A stretch of 64,000 nucleotides of DNA from Commensalibacter intestini A911. GTDB lineage: Bacteria > Pseudomonadota > Alphaproteobacteria > Acetobacterales > Acetobacteraceae. Below, piece by piece: positions 1-8,631 of this stretch (position 1 is the first letter of the stretch; the number at the start of each line of letters is the position of its first letter). The translations under genes were made by a program, and so were the position numbers. The notes under the pieces were generated by a model, which ran no database searches, was not told where the DNA came from, and saw nothing but the letters and a program-made list of their open reading frames with translations. The stretch spans positions 496,001 through 560,000 of the forward strand of contig NZ_AGFR01000003.1 of assembly GCF_000231445.1 (NCBI RefSeq), written 5' to 3'.

Positions 1-437
1 TAAGAACGCGTGTAGGTGATCGCTATGTTGTTGAAAAAATGAGAGAGCTTGGATGCATGATTGGTGGTGAGCAATCTGGCCATATGGTTTTATCTAATTT
101 TTCTACGACAGGAGATGGGGTTATTGCAGCTTTGCAAGTATTGGCCGTGTTAGTAGAAAAGCAAGAAAAAGCGAGCGTAGTTTGTAATATGTTTGATCCA
201 TTTCCTCAAGAGTTAAGAAATATTAGATTCCAAGGAAAAGATCCTTTAACACATGAAAGTGTTAAAAAAGCACTTCAGGATGTTGAGGAACAATTGGGAA
301 AAGATGGACGTATCGTATTAAGAAAAAGTGGTACAGAGCCTTTAATTCGCGTGATGGCTGAGGCAAAAGAATATACCACTGTAGATCATGTTTTAACTCA
401 TTTATGTAAAGTTATTCAAGACGTGCCTAAAGGTTAA
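1..437 (+). CDS. glmM: Phosphoglucosamine mutase, C-terminal part (cut by window start)
   Basis: Converts glucosamine-6-phosphate to glucosamine-1-phosphate for UDP-GlcNAc, feeding peptidoglycan and LPS synthesis in the cytoplasm. The reading frame is open from base 3 and begins inside the protein (RTRVGDRYVVEKM). About 145 C-terminal residues are visible. They include the sugar-binding loop GGEQSGHM and the phosphate-binding loop RKSGTEPLIRVM, both hallmarks of the alpha-D-phosphohexomutase family. The N-terminal catalytic serine lies outside the window. Its stop overlaps the stop of the convergent amidotransferase gene by 4 bases, so there is no room for a terminator between them. Confidence 0.95.
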   Translation, partial: RTRVGDRYVVEKMRELGCMIGGEQSGHMVLSNFSTTGDGVIAALQVLAVLVEKQEKASVVCNMFDPFPQELRNIRFQGKDPLTHESVKKALQDVEEQLGKDGRIVLRKSGTEPLIRVMAEAKEYTTVDHVLTHLCKVIQDVPKG

Positions 438-1144
438 CGGTGCTTATCTTTATGTTTTAGTAATAAATAAGAAATAATATCATCAATCAGCTGGTTGCTT
501 TGAACAAAGAAACTGGCTGGTGCAGATAAAAGCTGTTGAGCAGGCTGCACATAAGGGTCGTTCGTTAAATCCAAAGAAGCATTATTAATCATCCCTTGTA
601 AGAGGTAAGGGGTCATATGGGGATGGAATTGAACCCCAATAACGTTGTTATTTATTTGGAATGCTTGGTTGGGAGAAATAGGGCTTGAAGCAAGACAAAT
701 AGCATTTTCTGGTAATTCAAATTCATCAATATGCCAAAATAGACTTGTAAAATTCTCTGGAAAATGAAAATGCTTTTTAGTCTGCCCTTCTTCAGTTTTC
801 ATAGGAAACCAACCTATTGCTTTATTAGTAGCTTGTGAAACTTTACTACCATAAATACTAGCAATTAATTGAGCCCCAAAGCATATACCTAGTGTTGGAA
901 TATTATTATCAATTGCTTGTTTAATAAGTTCTTTTTCTGCTTTTAGCCAAGGGTAAGTTTCTTCATCATAGACACTCATTGGGCCGCCTAAAACGATGAG
1001 CAAGCTTGCAGATAGAATGTTAGGAAGAGGCGTATCCTCTTTATAAACAAAACAGATATCTGTAGCAAAACCTTGTTCGTGTAACCAAGATAGGATATAT
1101 CCAGGTCCTTCGTAAATAGCATGCTGTAAAATAATTGCTCTCAT
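434..1144 (-). CDS. Class I glutamine amidotransferase-like protein
   Basis: A 236-residue stand-alone GATase1-fold protein, similar to the amidotransferase domain of GMP synthase and its free-standing relatives. The nucleophile elbow GICFGAQL places the catalytic Cys at residue 88, and the oxyanion region LGGPMSVYD is at 52-60. The histidine is in VQFHPHM (His174). The family normally has Glu two residues after that His (FHPE), but here the position is His176, so the classical Cys-His-Glu triad is incomplete. It could still hydrolyse glutamine or gamma-glutamyl compounds with another acid, or act as a non-canonical hydrolase. The substrate cannot be deduced. It is transcribed alone. Confidence 0.8.
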   Translation of the reverse strand: MRAIILQHAIYEGPGYILSWLHEQGFATDICFVYKEDTPLPNILSASLLIVLGGPMSVYDEETYPWLKAEKELIKQAIDNNIPTLGICFGAQLIASIYGSKVSQATNKAIGWFPMKTEEGQTKKHFHFPENFTSLFWHIDEFELPENAICLASSPISPNQAFQINNNVIGVQFHPHMTPYLLQGMINNASLDLTNDPYVQPAQQLLSAPASFFVQSNQLIDDIISYLLLKHKDKHR

Positions 1145-1284
1145 TTTTGGTTGTTCCCAATAGAAAAATTAAGTAGCTTTTAATAACGTATAATCATATA
1201 ATTATGGCTTAATATAGGCTTGTTAGTAATTTATAACTTATTGCTTAATTGTAATATATTTTTTTATCAATCTAAAATTAAAAA

Positions 1285-1312
1285 AACCCTCATTAAAATA
1301 TGAATGAGGGTT
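1285..1312 (-). terminator. Rho-independent terminator of the peroxiredoxin gene
   Basis: A perfect 10-bp stem (AACCCTCATT with AATGAGGGTT) with an 8-base loop is followed on the minus strand by a run of T. It lies about 30 bases after the peroxiredoxin stop codon. Confidence 0.75.
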
Positions 1313-1344
1313 CCGTAGTAGTTTAATGACAGCTATCTATAGAA

Positions 1345-1893
1345 TTATAGAGTTGCTTCGCCTTTATGCCAGCTACATGGGCATAGACCACCATCTTGTA
1401 ACGCATCAAGAATACGAATAAATTCATCTGGGTTACGACCAACAGATAGATCGTTAGCACTTACATGACGGATAATGCCTTTTGGATCAACAATAAATGT
1501 TGCACGTAAATTAACACCAGCAGCATAATGTAAAATGCCTAATGCTGAAGAAAGTTCACGTTTATTATCAGCTAACATAGGAATGTTAAGATTCTTCAAT
1601 TGTGCGTTGTGTAAACGCCAGTTCAAATGAACGAATGCAGAATCAATAGAAAGACCATAAACAGCTGTATTACGTTCAGCAAATTGTTTTTCTAGATCGC
1701 TGAAAGCAACAATTTCTGTTGGGCAAATAAATGTAAAATCCATTGGCCAGAAAAAGAATAATTTCCATTTGCCGCTATCATCTTTGTTAGAGATGGTTTG
1801 GAATTTACCTTCTGCGCCTTGTTCTAAGCCTGCTTGACCAGCAGCAACAGCATCTAAACTGAATGATGGGAATTGATCACCAACTGTTAACAT
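1345..1893 (-). CDS. ahpC: Peroxiredoxin, AhpC/TSA family
   Basis: A thiol peroxidase that reduces hydrogen peroxide and organic hydroperoxides. The protein has 182 residues when started at the ATG ending at 1893. That ATG has a GGAGG ribosome-binding site 5 bases upstream (1899-1903), so a longer TTG-started version is unlikely. The peroxidatic Cys57 sits in DFTFICPTE. The C-terminus GGLCPCSWHKGEATL carries Cys171 and Cys173, similar to the tail of AhpC proteins that work with AhpD-type or other thiol reductants. No ahpF or ahpD is adjacent. It is divergent from oxyR, the classic arrangement for OxyR-controlled peroxide defence. Confidence 0.93.
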   Translation of the reverse strand: MLTVGDQFPSFSLDAVAAGQAGLEQGAEGKFQTISNKDDSGKWKLFFFWPMDFTFICPTEIVAFSDLEKQFAERNTAVYGLSIDSAFVHLNWRLHNAQLKNLNIPMLADNKRELSSALGILHYAAGVNLRATFIVDPKGIIRHVSANDLSVGRNPDEFIRILDALQDGGLCPCSWHKGEATL

Positions 1894-2020
1894 AATTACC
1901 TCCAAATAAAAAAATAAAAATAAGATACATAGGTTATATCTTATACTCTATTTCTATTTATGGGATTTTATGATTAAATATTCAAATGAATTCTTTAATA
2001 ATAAGTGATCGAAAAAATCG
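1894..2020. promoter_or_regulatory. Divergent ahpC/oxyR promoter region with a possible OxyR site
   Basis: A 127-bp AT-rich divergent intergenic region. At 1929-1957 there is ATAG, then CTTA, CTAT and CTAT-like elements, loosely resembling the repeated ATAG-N7-CTAT pattern bound by OxyR tetramers. The match is imperfect in this AT-rich DNA. The regulatory role is inferred mainly from the gene arrangement. Confidence 0.35.
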
Positions 2021-2944
2021 ATGGATATCCTTCCTTCTCCACAACAGCTCCGTTATTTGATTGCTCTTTCTGAACAAAGACACTTTGGAAGAGCTGCGAA
2101 TGTGTGTTCTGTTACGCAATCAACGTTGTCTGCTGGAATATTAAATTTAGAGCGTCAATTTAATGTTTCAATTTTAGATAGAACCGCAGGAAAAAGGGTT
2201 GTTTTTACCCCTATAGGCGAAGAAGTTATCTCACAAGCCAAAGGTGCTTTACAAGGCTTAGAATCCGTTCGAGATATTATTAATTTTGCTCAAGAGCCGT
2301 TCTCAACATCATTGAAATTAGGGATCATTCCTACGATTGCGCCTTATATTTTACCTTCGATTATTCATAATATTAATGAAAATTATCCAAAATTAACTCT
2401 TAGTATTCACGAAGATTTGACCGAAAGCTTAATGGAAAAACTAGCCATTGGTTTTTTAGATTTGTTGATTATTGCGATGCCTTGTGATTGTAGTGGAGTT
2501 GAAACCTATGCGTTATTTAAAGATGATTTTTCTTTAATTTTACCTAAAAATCATCCTCTAACAGAATTAAATCAGATTCCTTTGGATAAAATTAACATCA
2601 AAGAAGTAATTTCTCTGCAAGATGGGCACTGTTTAAGGGATCAAACATTAGATATGTGTCGGCAGTGGCAGAGCTTTAAAACGGTAACAGATGCTCAAAA
2701 TGATTTTACAGCGTCTTCTTTGAAAACAGTTGTAAATATGGTTGGGATGGGGCTGGGTGTTGCTTTTATTCCAGAAATGGCCATAGAGAGTGAAGTAGGG
2801 AATCGTTATGATATTGTTGTAAGACCGTTGGAGGGGAATCCGACTTGTCGTACGATTGGTTTAGCGTGGCGTAGAAACTCTTTGAGATCTAGCGAATTTA
2901 AACAGTTAGAAAAAGTCTTTCAAAATGTAAAAAATTCGCCTTAG
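2021..2944 (+). CDS. oxyR: LysR-type peroxide-sensing regulator OxyR
   Basis: A 307-residue LysR-family transcription factor. The N-terminal winged helix-turn-helix spans about residues 5-64 ([19 protein letters not shown]). The regulatory domain contains [13 protein letters not shown], in which Cys204 and Cys213 have exactly the spacing of the peroxide-reactive disulfide pair of E. coli OxyR (Cys199/Cys208). This motif sets it apart from generic LysR proteins. It is expected to activate the divergent peroxiredoxin gene on oxidation. The ATG start at 2021 is supported by the conserved N-terminus. Confidence 0.93.
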   Translation: MDILPSPQQLRYLIALSEQRHFGRAANVCSVTQSTLSAGILNLERQFNVSILDRTAGKRVVFTPIGEEVISQAKGALQGLESVRDIINFAQEPFSTSLKLGIIPTIAPYILPSIIHNINENYPKLTLSIHEDLTESLMEKLAIGFLDLLIIAMPCDCSGVETYALFKDDFSLILPKNHPLTELNQIPLDKINIKEVISLQDGHCLRDQTLDMCRQWQSFKTVTDAQNDFTASSLKTVVNMVGMGLGVAFIPEMAIESEVGNRYDIVVRPLEGNPTCRTIGLAWRRNSLRSSEFKQLEKVFQNVKNSP

Positions 2945-3018
2945 GATTTGACTTTTTCTTATTTTTCTTTATATATGAGCTAACTTTCGAATTTATTGCC
3001 TTGGGTGGAATGGAAATT

Positions 3019-3144
3019 ATGAAAATTAGAAACAGCTTACGTTCGGCTAAACTTCGTGATAAGGACTGCCGTATCGTTCGTCGTCATGGAAGAGTATACG
3101 TTATTAATAAGAAAAACCCACGTATGAAAGCACGTCAAGGTTAG
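3019..3144 (+). CDS. rpmJ: Ribosomal protein bL36
   Basis: A 41-residue large-subunit protein, too short for most ORF listings. It reads [17 protein letters not shown] and ends [11 protein letters not shown], the long form typical of Alphaproteobacteria. The zinc-ligand cysteines of the short form are not present as a set (only one Cys is seen), so this is the zinc-independent type. An in-frame ATG at 3010 would add three residues, but 3019 fits the family N-terminus. It is followed by a strong terminator and appears to be monocistronic. Confidence 0.95.
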   Translation: MKIRNSLRSAKLRDKDCRIVRRHGRVYVINKKNPRMKARQG

Positions 3145-3192
3145 TCTTATTAAGCTAAACGTCTCATCTTTGATTGATGAAAATGGATTTTA

Positions 3193-3228
3193 AAAAGGTT
3201 TCTATTTTTAAAATAGAAACCTTTTTTG
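3193..3228 (+). terminator. Rho-independent terminator after rpmJ
   Basis: A long stem pairs AAAAGGTTTCTATTTT with AAAATAGAAACCTTTT and runs into T residues, about 50 bases after the rpmJ stop. Confidence 0.8.
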
Positions 3229-3300
3229 CATTTACAATACTAAGTTTAATATATTTTATTAGAATAGAGATTCAAAAGATTTTGTTAGAAGGATCTGCTA

Positions 3301-3873
3301 ATGAATATTTTTATTCTTTTATTTAATGATTTTCGTAAGTTAGATGTCTTTGGCGAGATTCCTGAATTTACACTACATTATTGTTCATTAACTGGAGGTA
3401 TTATTCATAGTTCTCATCAGGTGCCTGTGATGACAACTATGCTGCCTTCTGTGTTACCTGATAGCTCTGTTTTATTTATTCCATGGGGAATGGGAACACG
3501 GCTATTAGTTAATGATAAAGTCTTTATTCGTTTATTAACGCAGACTATCCCTCAGGCTTCTTATTGCTTAACAGTTTGTACAGGATCAGCACTTATTGCA
3601 AAAACAGGATTGCTTGATGGTAAAAAAGCTACATCTAATAAGAAGGCTTGGTCGTGGGTTACTTCTATTAATAGTGAAGTGGATTGGCAACATTGTGCGC
3701 GTTGGTGTGTAGAGGATGGTTTGTATACATCTTCTGGAGTGTCTGCGGGTATTGATATGGCACTAGGATTCGTTGCTGATTTATACGGAAAAGAGCGAGC
3801 GATATTGATCGCTAATCTCATGGAATATGTATGGAATGACGACTATGATCATGATCCATTTTGTAAATCATAA
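3301..3873 (+). CDS. DJ-1/PfpI superfamily protein
   Basis: A 190-residue protein of the DJ-1/PfpI (class I GATase-like) fold. The nucleophile elbow TVCTGSALIA (Cys93) followed by KTGLLDGKKATSNKKAW closely resembles the isonitrile hydratase/AraC-associated branch of the family. There is no DNA-binding domain, so it is the enzyme-like form. A role in isonitrile hydration, glyoxal detoxification or chaperoning is possible, but the sequence does not decide which. It is monocistronic, with convergent spacing to the next gene of only 18 bases. Confidence 0.75.
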   Translation: MNIFILLFNDFRKLDVFGEIPEFTLHYCSLTGGIIHSSHQVPVMTTMLPSVLPDSSVLFIPWGMGTRLLVNDKVFIRLLTQTIPQASYCLTVCTGSALIAKTGLLDGKKATSNKKAWSWVTSINSEVDWQHCARWCVEDGLYTSSGVSAGIDMALGFVADLYGKERAILIANLMEYVWNDDYDHDPFCKS

Positions 3874-3891
3874 TCATAGGTAAAAGAGAAA

Positions 3892-4671
3892 TTATTTCTG
3901 AGGTTGTGTTACAGCTTTTGGTTTTACCATTAAGTCAGATCTAATCATTTCTACATGATCAGGACTGAGATCTTTAACTTGAGTATCAGGAATGCCTTTT
4001 GCGAGTAAATAAATACGTGTAGAAGGGATACCTTGATTGATTAGTACTGCACGAATAGCTAAACCACGATTTAATGCAACACGACGAGGCGTTGATAAGT
4101 CGTCAGCATTCCCATGACTATATGCATTTAAATATACTGTCGCATTAGGATGTTGCTTTAGCATATTCGCATAATCCATAATGGCCTTCATCATAGATTC
4201 GTTTAAATCAGTTCCATTATCATCAAAAATAAGCAAGGTATGTAACTTAGTTGCGCGAACTTCCCCTTTAGCCTCGTTAACTACTTTTGGCATTGGAGGC
4301 GGTGCAGGGGGGTGTAATGGTACGACTAGATTAGCATCTTTAAATACAGGTACAGGAGGAGGGGCTGGAGGAATCGTAGGTAATACTACGGGCTTTGCCG
4401 CAGCAGGTTGAGGTTTAGCATCTGGTGTAGCTACTTTTTTCTTTTGAGATTGTGTTCTTCTCTTTTTTTCAGGCTGTTTACTCGTTTTCTTTATTTCCTT
4501 GCTCTTTGTTTTATGTGCATCGCCTAAACTATTCAGTGCAGATTGGTTAACACTGACTTGTGCCATGGCAGCAACAGAAGAGGAAAGAGTAACGAAAACA
4601 GAGCAAGCTGCTGTTAAAAAAAGTTGATTTCTTTTTTTGATAAGTGAAAAAGGAGATAAAGAAAAAAACAT
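3892..4671 (-). CDS. Secreted OmpA-like domain protein with proline-rich linker
   Basis: 259 residues. A positively charged N-terminus and hydrophobic stretch ending near AAMAQ predict a Sec signal peptide of about 38 residues. A Lys-rich segment (about 52-80) and a Pro/Ala-rich linker with repeated PPAPPPMP/PPAPPPVP units follow. The C-terminal ~110 residues form an OmpA/MotB-type peptidoglycan-binding fold (YLNAYSHGNADD, RGLAIRAVLINQGIPSTRI). No beta-barrel is present and no lipobox is seen. It is probably a periplasmic or envelope protein that tethers to peptidoglycan. The partner is unknown. Confidence 0.75.
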   Translation of the reverse strand: MFFSLSPFSLIKKRNQLFLTAACSVFVTLSSSVAAMAQVSVNQSALNSLGDAHKTKSKEIKKTSKQPEKKRRTQSQKKKVATPDAKPQPAAAKPVVLPTIPPAPPPVPVFKDANLVVPLHPPAPPPMPKVVNEAKGEVRATKLHTLLIFDDNGTDLNESMMKAIMDYANMLKQHPNATVYLNAYSHGNADDLSTPRRVALNRGLAIRAVLINQGIPSTRIYLLAKGIPDTQVKDLSPDHVEMIRSDLMVKPKAVTQPQK

Positions 4672-4731
4672 TATACAGACTCACAATCAACTTTCTTTGG
4701 AATAGAAGAATTTACTTTAGAATATCGTATT

Positions 4732-5568
4732 TTACGATTTTTTTGGTGTATTTTCTAAAACGATTTCTCTGATTTTAGAGAATAACCCAGCATTGGCAGC
4801 AACAGTATCAACAGACATACCAATATCATTTAATGGATCACCTTGTAAGTCAGATACATGTCCACCAGCTTCTCTCACTAAGATAATACCAGCGGCAACA
4901 TCCCAAGGTTTTAAGCCCATTTCCCAAAAACCTTCATAACGTCCAGCAGCAACCCATGCTAGGTCTAATGCAGCAGAACCGAAGCGTCTTAAGCCAGCAA
5001 TATGCGGCATTAAAGATTGCACGGTATTGACAAAACTTTGTCGTTTTTGTGCGCTTGAAACTGCAAAAGGAATACCTGTGGCAAAAACAGCTTGATACAT
5101 GTCACGTCTTGCAGAAACACGTAGGCGACGTTCATTTAAAAATGCGCCAATGCCTTTTTCAGCCCAGAACATTTCATTTGCAACTGGATTATATACTAAA
5201 CCAGATACGATTTCGACTTCACCACTTTCATGACGTTTTTGCAAAGCAATAGAAATCGCCCAATGTGGAATGCCGTGTAAGAAATTTGTTGTTCCATCTA
5301 ATGGATCAACAATCCAACGCCAACTCCAATTTTCGCTTCCAGAATGTCCGCTTTCTTCCATTAAAAATGCGTAACCAGGACGCGCTTTTTCTAGCTCGGC
5401 ACGGATTGTTGCTTCAGCTCTGAAATCAGCCTGAGAAACAAAATCACCTGGCCCTTTGACACTGACTTGAAGCATTTCTACTTCGTTAAAATCTCGCAAT
5501 AAACCACGCGCTGCTTTTTGTGCGGCGTTTTGCATTACCATCATATGCGGGGAAAGTCGAATAGCCAT
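4732..5568 (-). CDS. suhB: Inositol-1-monophosphatase family protein SuhB
   Basis: 278 residues of the Mg-dependent inositol monophosphatase family. Metal-binding residues are visible: Glu71 in LMEESG and Asp88/Asp91 in IVDPLDGTTNF. The C-terminal signature WDVAAGIILVREAGG is also intact. SuhB proteins hydrolyse inositol-phosphate-like substrates, and in Proteobacteria they also assist rRNA transcription antitermination. The gene is upstream of the OmpA-like gene on the same strand and 144 bases downstream of efp. Confidence 0.92.
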   Translation of the reverse strand: MAIRLSPHMMVMQNAAQKAARGLLRDFNEVEMLQVSVKGPGDFVSQADFRAEATIRAELEKARPGYAFLMEESGHSGSENWSWRWIVDPLDGTTNFLHGIPHWAISIALQKRHESGEVEIVSGLVYNPVANEMFWAEKGIGAFLNERRLRVSARRDMYQAVFATGIPFAVSSAQKRQSFVNTVQSLMPHIAGLRRFGSAALDLAWVAAGRYEGFWEMGLKPWDVAAGIILVREAGGHVSDLQGDPLNDIGMSVDTVAANAGLFSKIREIVLENTPKKS

Positions 5569-5712
5569 TAGGAATTCCTGAAATTGTAAAAGAGCTTTAT
5601 TGAGCAGAGTTGTTCACCAATAAAGGGAACAAAGATGCCTGTCATTTTAATAATAAACAGACATCTTTATAAAAGACATATCGTTATTAAAAAAACTATA
5701 TCTTAATATAAA

Positions 5713-6279
5713 TTAAGATTTTGCTCTTTCAACATAACTACCATCTTCAGTTTTAACAACAATTCTTTCTCCAGCTGCTACAAATGGAGGAACCATTGTT
5801 TTTACACCATTAGACAACATTGCTGGTTTATAAGAAGAACTTGCTGTTTGTCCTTTAACAACGGGTTCAGCTTCTACAACTTCCAACGTGACTTGTGCAG
5901 GGAGTTCAACAGAAATAGGATCACCTTCAACTAATCTTACGATTAATTTCATGTTATCTTGTAAGAATGCTAATTGATCACCAAAAATTTCTCTATTGAG
6001 TAAGAATTGATCAAAAGTTTCAGGATCCATTAGAACGATGTTTTCACCATCTTCGTAAGAATATGTGAATTCTTTATCTTCGGTCATTAAGCGTTCTACG
6101 CTATCAGCAGTACGCCAACGTTCGTTGGTTTTATTTCCTGTTTTGAGGTCACGCATTTCCACTTGGATAAAAGCACCGCCTTTACCTGGAGTGATAATTT
6201 GTTGTTTAAGGACAGACCAGCGACGACCTTCATGTTCAATCACTTGGCCTGCACGTATTTGGTTTGCCTGTTGTTTCAT
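5713..6279 (-). CDS. efp: Translation elongation factor P
   Basis: 188 residues, the normal EF-P length. EF-P rescues ribosomes stalled at polyproline stretches. The N-terminal KOW-like domain has the modifiable loop TPGKGGAF, placing the lysine that receives beta-lysine at residue 33 (Lys34 in E. coli). Two OB-like domains follow (DPETFDQF, ELPAQVTLEVVEAEP). The gene lies directly before epmB on the same strand, with epmA divergent, so the whole beta-lysylation route is encoded together. The OmpA-like and TonB-like proteins nearby have proline runs that would need EF-P. Confidence 0.96.
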   Translation of the reverse strand: MKQQANQIRAGQVIEHEGRRWSVLKQQIITPGKGGAFIQVEMRDLKTGNKTNERWRTADSVERLMTEDKEFTYSYEDGENIVLMDPETFDQFLLNREIFGDQLAFLQDNMKLIVRLVEGDPISVELPAQVTLEVVEAEPVVKGQTASSSYKPAMLSNGVKTMVPPFVAAGERIVVKTEDGSYVERAKS

Positions 6280-6365
6280 TGGTTTTCTCTACAAAATAAA
6301 CGGATAAAGTGAAGATTTATAGTCTTCTTCTTTGAAAAAGGCAAGTAATTCACTGCCTTATTCTT

Positions 6366-7385
6366 TTAAATTTGACGTATTTTGTGGTTGGGGTCAAGCA
6401 CAGAGTGAGGCGTTTGTGGATTAAAATAATCTGGGCCAAGAGGGACTTTGCCATGCCCTCCAGGAATGTCCAACACATAAGTCGGCCAAGCAAGGCCAGT
6501 AACACGTCCACGTAACGCGCTTAATAGTTGACGTCCTTTATCAATAGGCACATAAAATCGAGCTGTACCAGGAGCTTTATCAAGTTGATGTAAATAGTAG
6601 GGTTTAATACGCCACTCGACAAAGTGACGGAGTAAAGATTCTAGAGTTTCAACATCATCATTAATGTTTTTTAATAAGACTGACTGACTTAATAAAGGAA
6701 TACCTGCTTTAACAAGCGTTTTAATAGCTTGATACGCTGCTGAGGTAAATTCTTTGGGATGATTGGCATGAACAACAACCCATAGGGCTTTATCACTTTC
6801 TAGACTATCGATGAATTCTGCTGTCATTTTACTGGGAGCAGAGAAGGGAACGCGTGTATGAATGCGAATTGTTGTGACGTGAGAAATTTGATTTAAGGTT
6901 TCTATAATATGCTTCATACGACGAGGAGAAAGAATAAAAGGATCGCCACCAGATAAAATGACTTCTTGGATTTGGGGGTGATTTTCAATCCATTGTAGCG
7001 CATTTTCTAATTGTTGATCGCTTAATAATCCATTATCTGGACCGACTTGTTCTCTGCGAAAGCAAAAGCGGCAATAAACAGGGCAAATGAGTAAAGGTTT
7101 TAATAAAACGCGATCTTCATAACGATGCACAATTCCAGGAATAGGAGAGAGAGCCTCATCAGCGATAGGATCGTTTAGTTCATCTGGATGGGTAATGGCC
7201 TCTTCTGGATGAGGGATATATTGCAATCCAATGGGGTCATCAGTTGTTTGAATTAAGTTAACCATTTCTGGAGAAATAGCGATGGCATAGGTTTGAGATA
7301 ACTTGTCGAGAGAGAGAACCTCTTGTTCTGTAATGAAGTTATGTTTTAAAAGTTCATGAACAGTGCGGAGGGTTTTATTGGACAT
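6366..7385 (-). CDS. epmB: EF-P-(R)-beta-lysine aminomutase EpmB
   Basis: 339-residue radical-SAM enzyme of the lysine 2,3-aminomutase family. It converts (S)-alpha-lysine to (R)-beta-lysine for EF-P modification. The 4Fe-4S/SAM motif is CPVYCRFC (Cys101, Cys105, Cys108), and the PLP/SAM-region motif SGGDP follows. The length fits EpmB rather than the longer catabolic clostridial KamA. Its location between efp and epmA supports the EF-P assignment. Confidence 0.93.
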   Translation of the reverse strand: MSNKTLRTVHELLKHNFITEQEVLSLDKLSQTYAIAISPEMVNLIQTTDDPIGLQYIPHPEEAITHPDELNDPIADEALSPIPGIVHRYEDRVLLKPLLICPVYCRFCFRREQVGPDNGLLSDQQLENALQWIENHPQIQEVILSGGDPFILSPRRMKHIIETLNQISHVTTIRIHTRVPFSAPSKMTAEFIDSLESDKALWVVVHANHPKEFTSAAYQAIKTLVKAGIPLLSQSVLLKNINDDVETLESLLRHFVEWRIKPYYLHQLDKAPGTARFYVPIDKGRQLLSALRGRVTGLAWPTYVLDIPGGHGKVPLGPDYFNPQTPHSVLDPNHKIRQI

Positions 7386-7504
7386 ACGAGGACAAGACTT
7401 TTAATTCATTTGAGGTAAGCAAGATTCAATTTTGTAAAAACAAAAAAATCGCATATTTAATAGAAATATGTAAAGTAAATTAAGAGAAATACAAGGACTC
7501 TTTT

Positions 7505-8494
7505 GTGAATAGATTAGATCGCTCCTCTCTTTTTGATCGTTTACCTTTGTTAAGGCGACGACAATTAATAATTAAGGCAATTAGAAGTTTTTTTGATGCT
7601 AGAGATTATTTAGAAGTAGAGACCTCTTATTTAGTGCCCTCTCCAGGTGAGGAGGTTCATTTAGAGCCATTTTTGTCCATATATGAAACCCCTTGGGGTG
7701 AGAAACAAAATTTATTTTTACATACTAGTCCTGAATTTGCGATGAAAAGGATTGTGGCAGAGCTACATCAGCCCGTTTACCAGTTGGCTCGGGTGTGGCG
7801 GAATAAAGAAGGTGGGCCGACGCATTCTCCTGAATTTACAATGCTAGAATGGTATCATCCTCATTGTTCTTTGGTAGAATTAATGGATGAGACAGAGCAG
7901 CTTTGTAAAGTCTTGTTTCCTCAACAAATTAATTATAAAAATCAACAAATTCGTTTTGATCTTCCTTTTGAATGTTTGACGATTCAACAAGCATTTCAAC
8001 GCTATGTTGGGGTTGATATTTTGTCTGTGCCTGAGAATGCTCAGTATTTGGCTGATGCAGCAGGATGTAAATTGCGAGACAGTGAAACGTGGGAGGATTT
8101 GTTTTTTCGATTATTACTTGAGAAGATTGAGCCTAATATTGGCAAAGAACGTCCTACTTTTTTAACGCATTGGCCAGTTAAACAAGCAGCTTTGGCTAAA
8201 ATTGATTCAGCAGATCCTCGCGTTGCATTACGTTTTGAGTTGTATGCTGGCGGATTAGAGCTGGCGAATGCCTTTGAAGAGTTGACAGATCCTATAGAGC
8301 AACGACAACGCTTTATGAATGATCGACAGCAGCGTGAAAATCTATATCCAAATGCTCCTCGATGGGAAATGGACGAGGCTTTTTTGAAGGCTTTATCAAT
8401 GATGCCCCCTTGTTCAGGAATTGCGGTGGGTGTAGATCGCTTGGTCATGTTAGCAACAGGTGCAAAAAATATTCAGGATATCTTATGGATATAA
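7505..8494 (+). CDS. epmA: EF-P lysine lysyltransferase EpmA (GenX/PoxA)
   Basis: 329 residues of the class II lysyl-tRNA synthetase catalytic core without an anticodon-binding domain. EpmA activates (R)-beta-lysine and ligates it to the EF-P lysine. Class II motifs are visible: EVETSYLVPSPGEEVHLEP (motif 1 region), VWRNKEGGPTHSPEFTMLEW (motif 2) and GIAVGVDRLVML (motif 3). Translation starts with GTG at 7505. It is divergent from epmB across a 119-bp promoter region. No epmC (hydroxylase) is nearby. Confidence 0.94.
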   Translation: MNRLDRSSLFDRLPLLRRRQLIIKAIRSFFDARDYLEVETSYLVPSPGEEVHLEPFLSIYETPWGEKQNLFLHTSPEFAMKRIVAELHQPVYQLARVWRNKEGGPTHSPEFTMLEWYHPHCSLVELMDETEQLCKVLFPQQINYKNQQIRFDLPFECLTIQQAFQRYVGVDILSVPENAQYLADAAGCKLRDSETWEDLFFRLLLEKIEPNIGKERPTFLTHWPVKQAALAKIDSADPRVALRFELYAGGLELANAFEELTDPIEQRQRFMNDRQQRENLYPNAPRWEMDEAFLKALSMMPPCSGIAVGVDRLVMLATGAKNIQDILWI

Positions 8495-8631
8495 GACAGA
8501 AGATATTTACAAATATCTTGAGAAAAACATATATAGAGAGCTTGTCGAAATGTTCGAGAAAAGATAAACCTAGAATACAAAAGAATGATTTAAGTCATTT
8601 CAACCGTTCTTTAAGGGAATAAATTAAGGCC

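Noticed and set aside
8362-8622. ORF overlapping the end of epmA in another frame
   Set aside because: It is a frame shadow of epmA running into non-coding sequence, with no ribosome-binding site.
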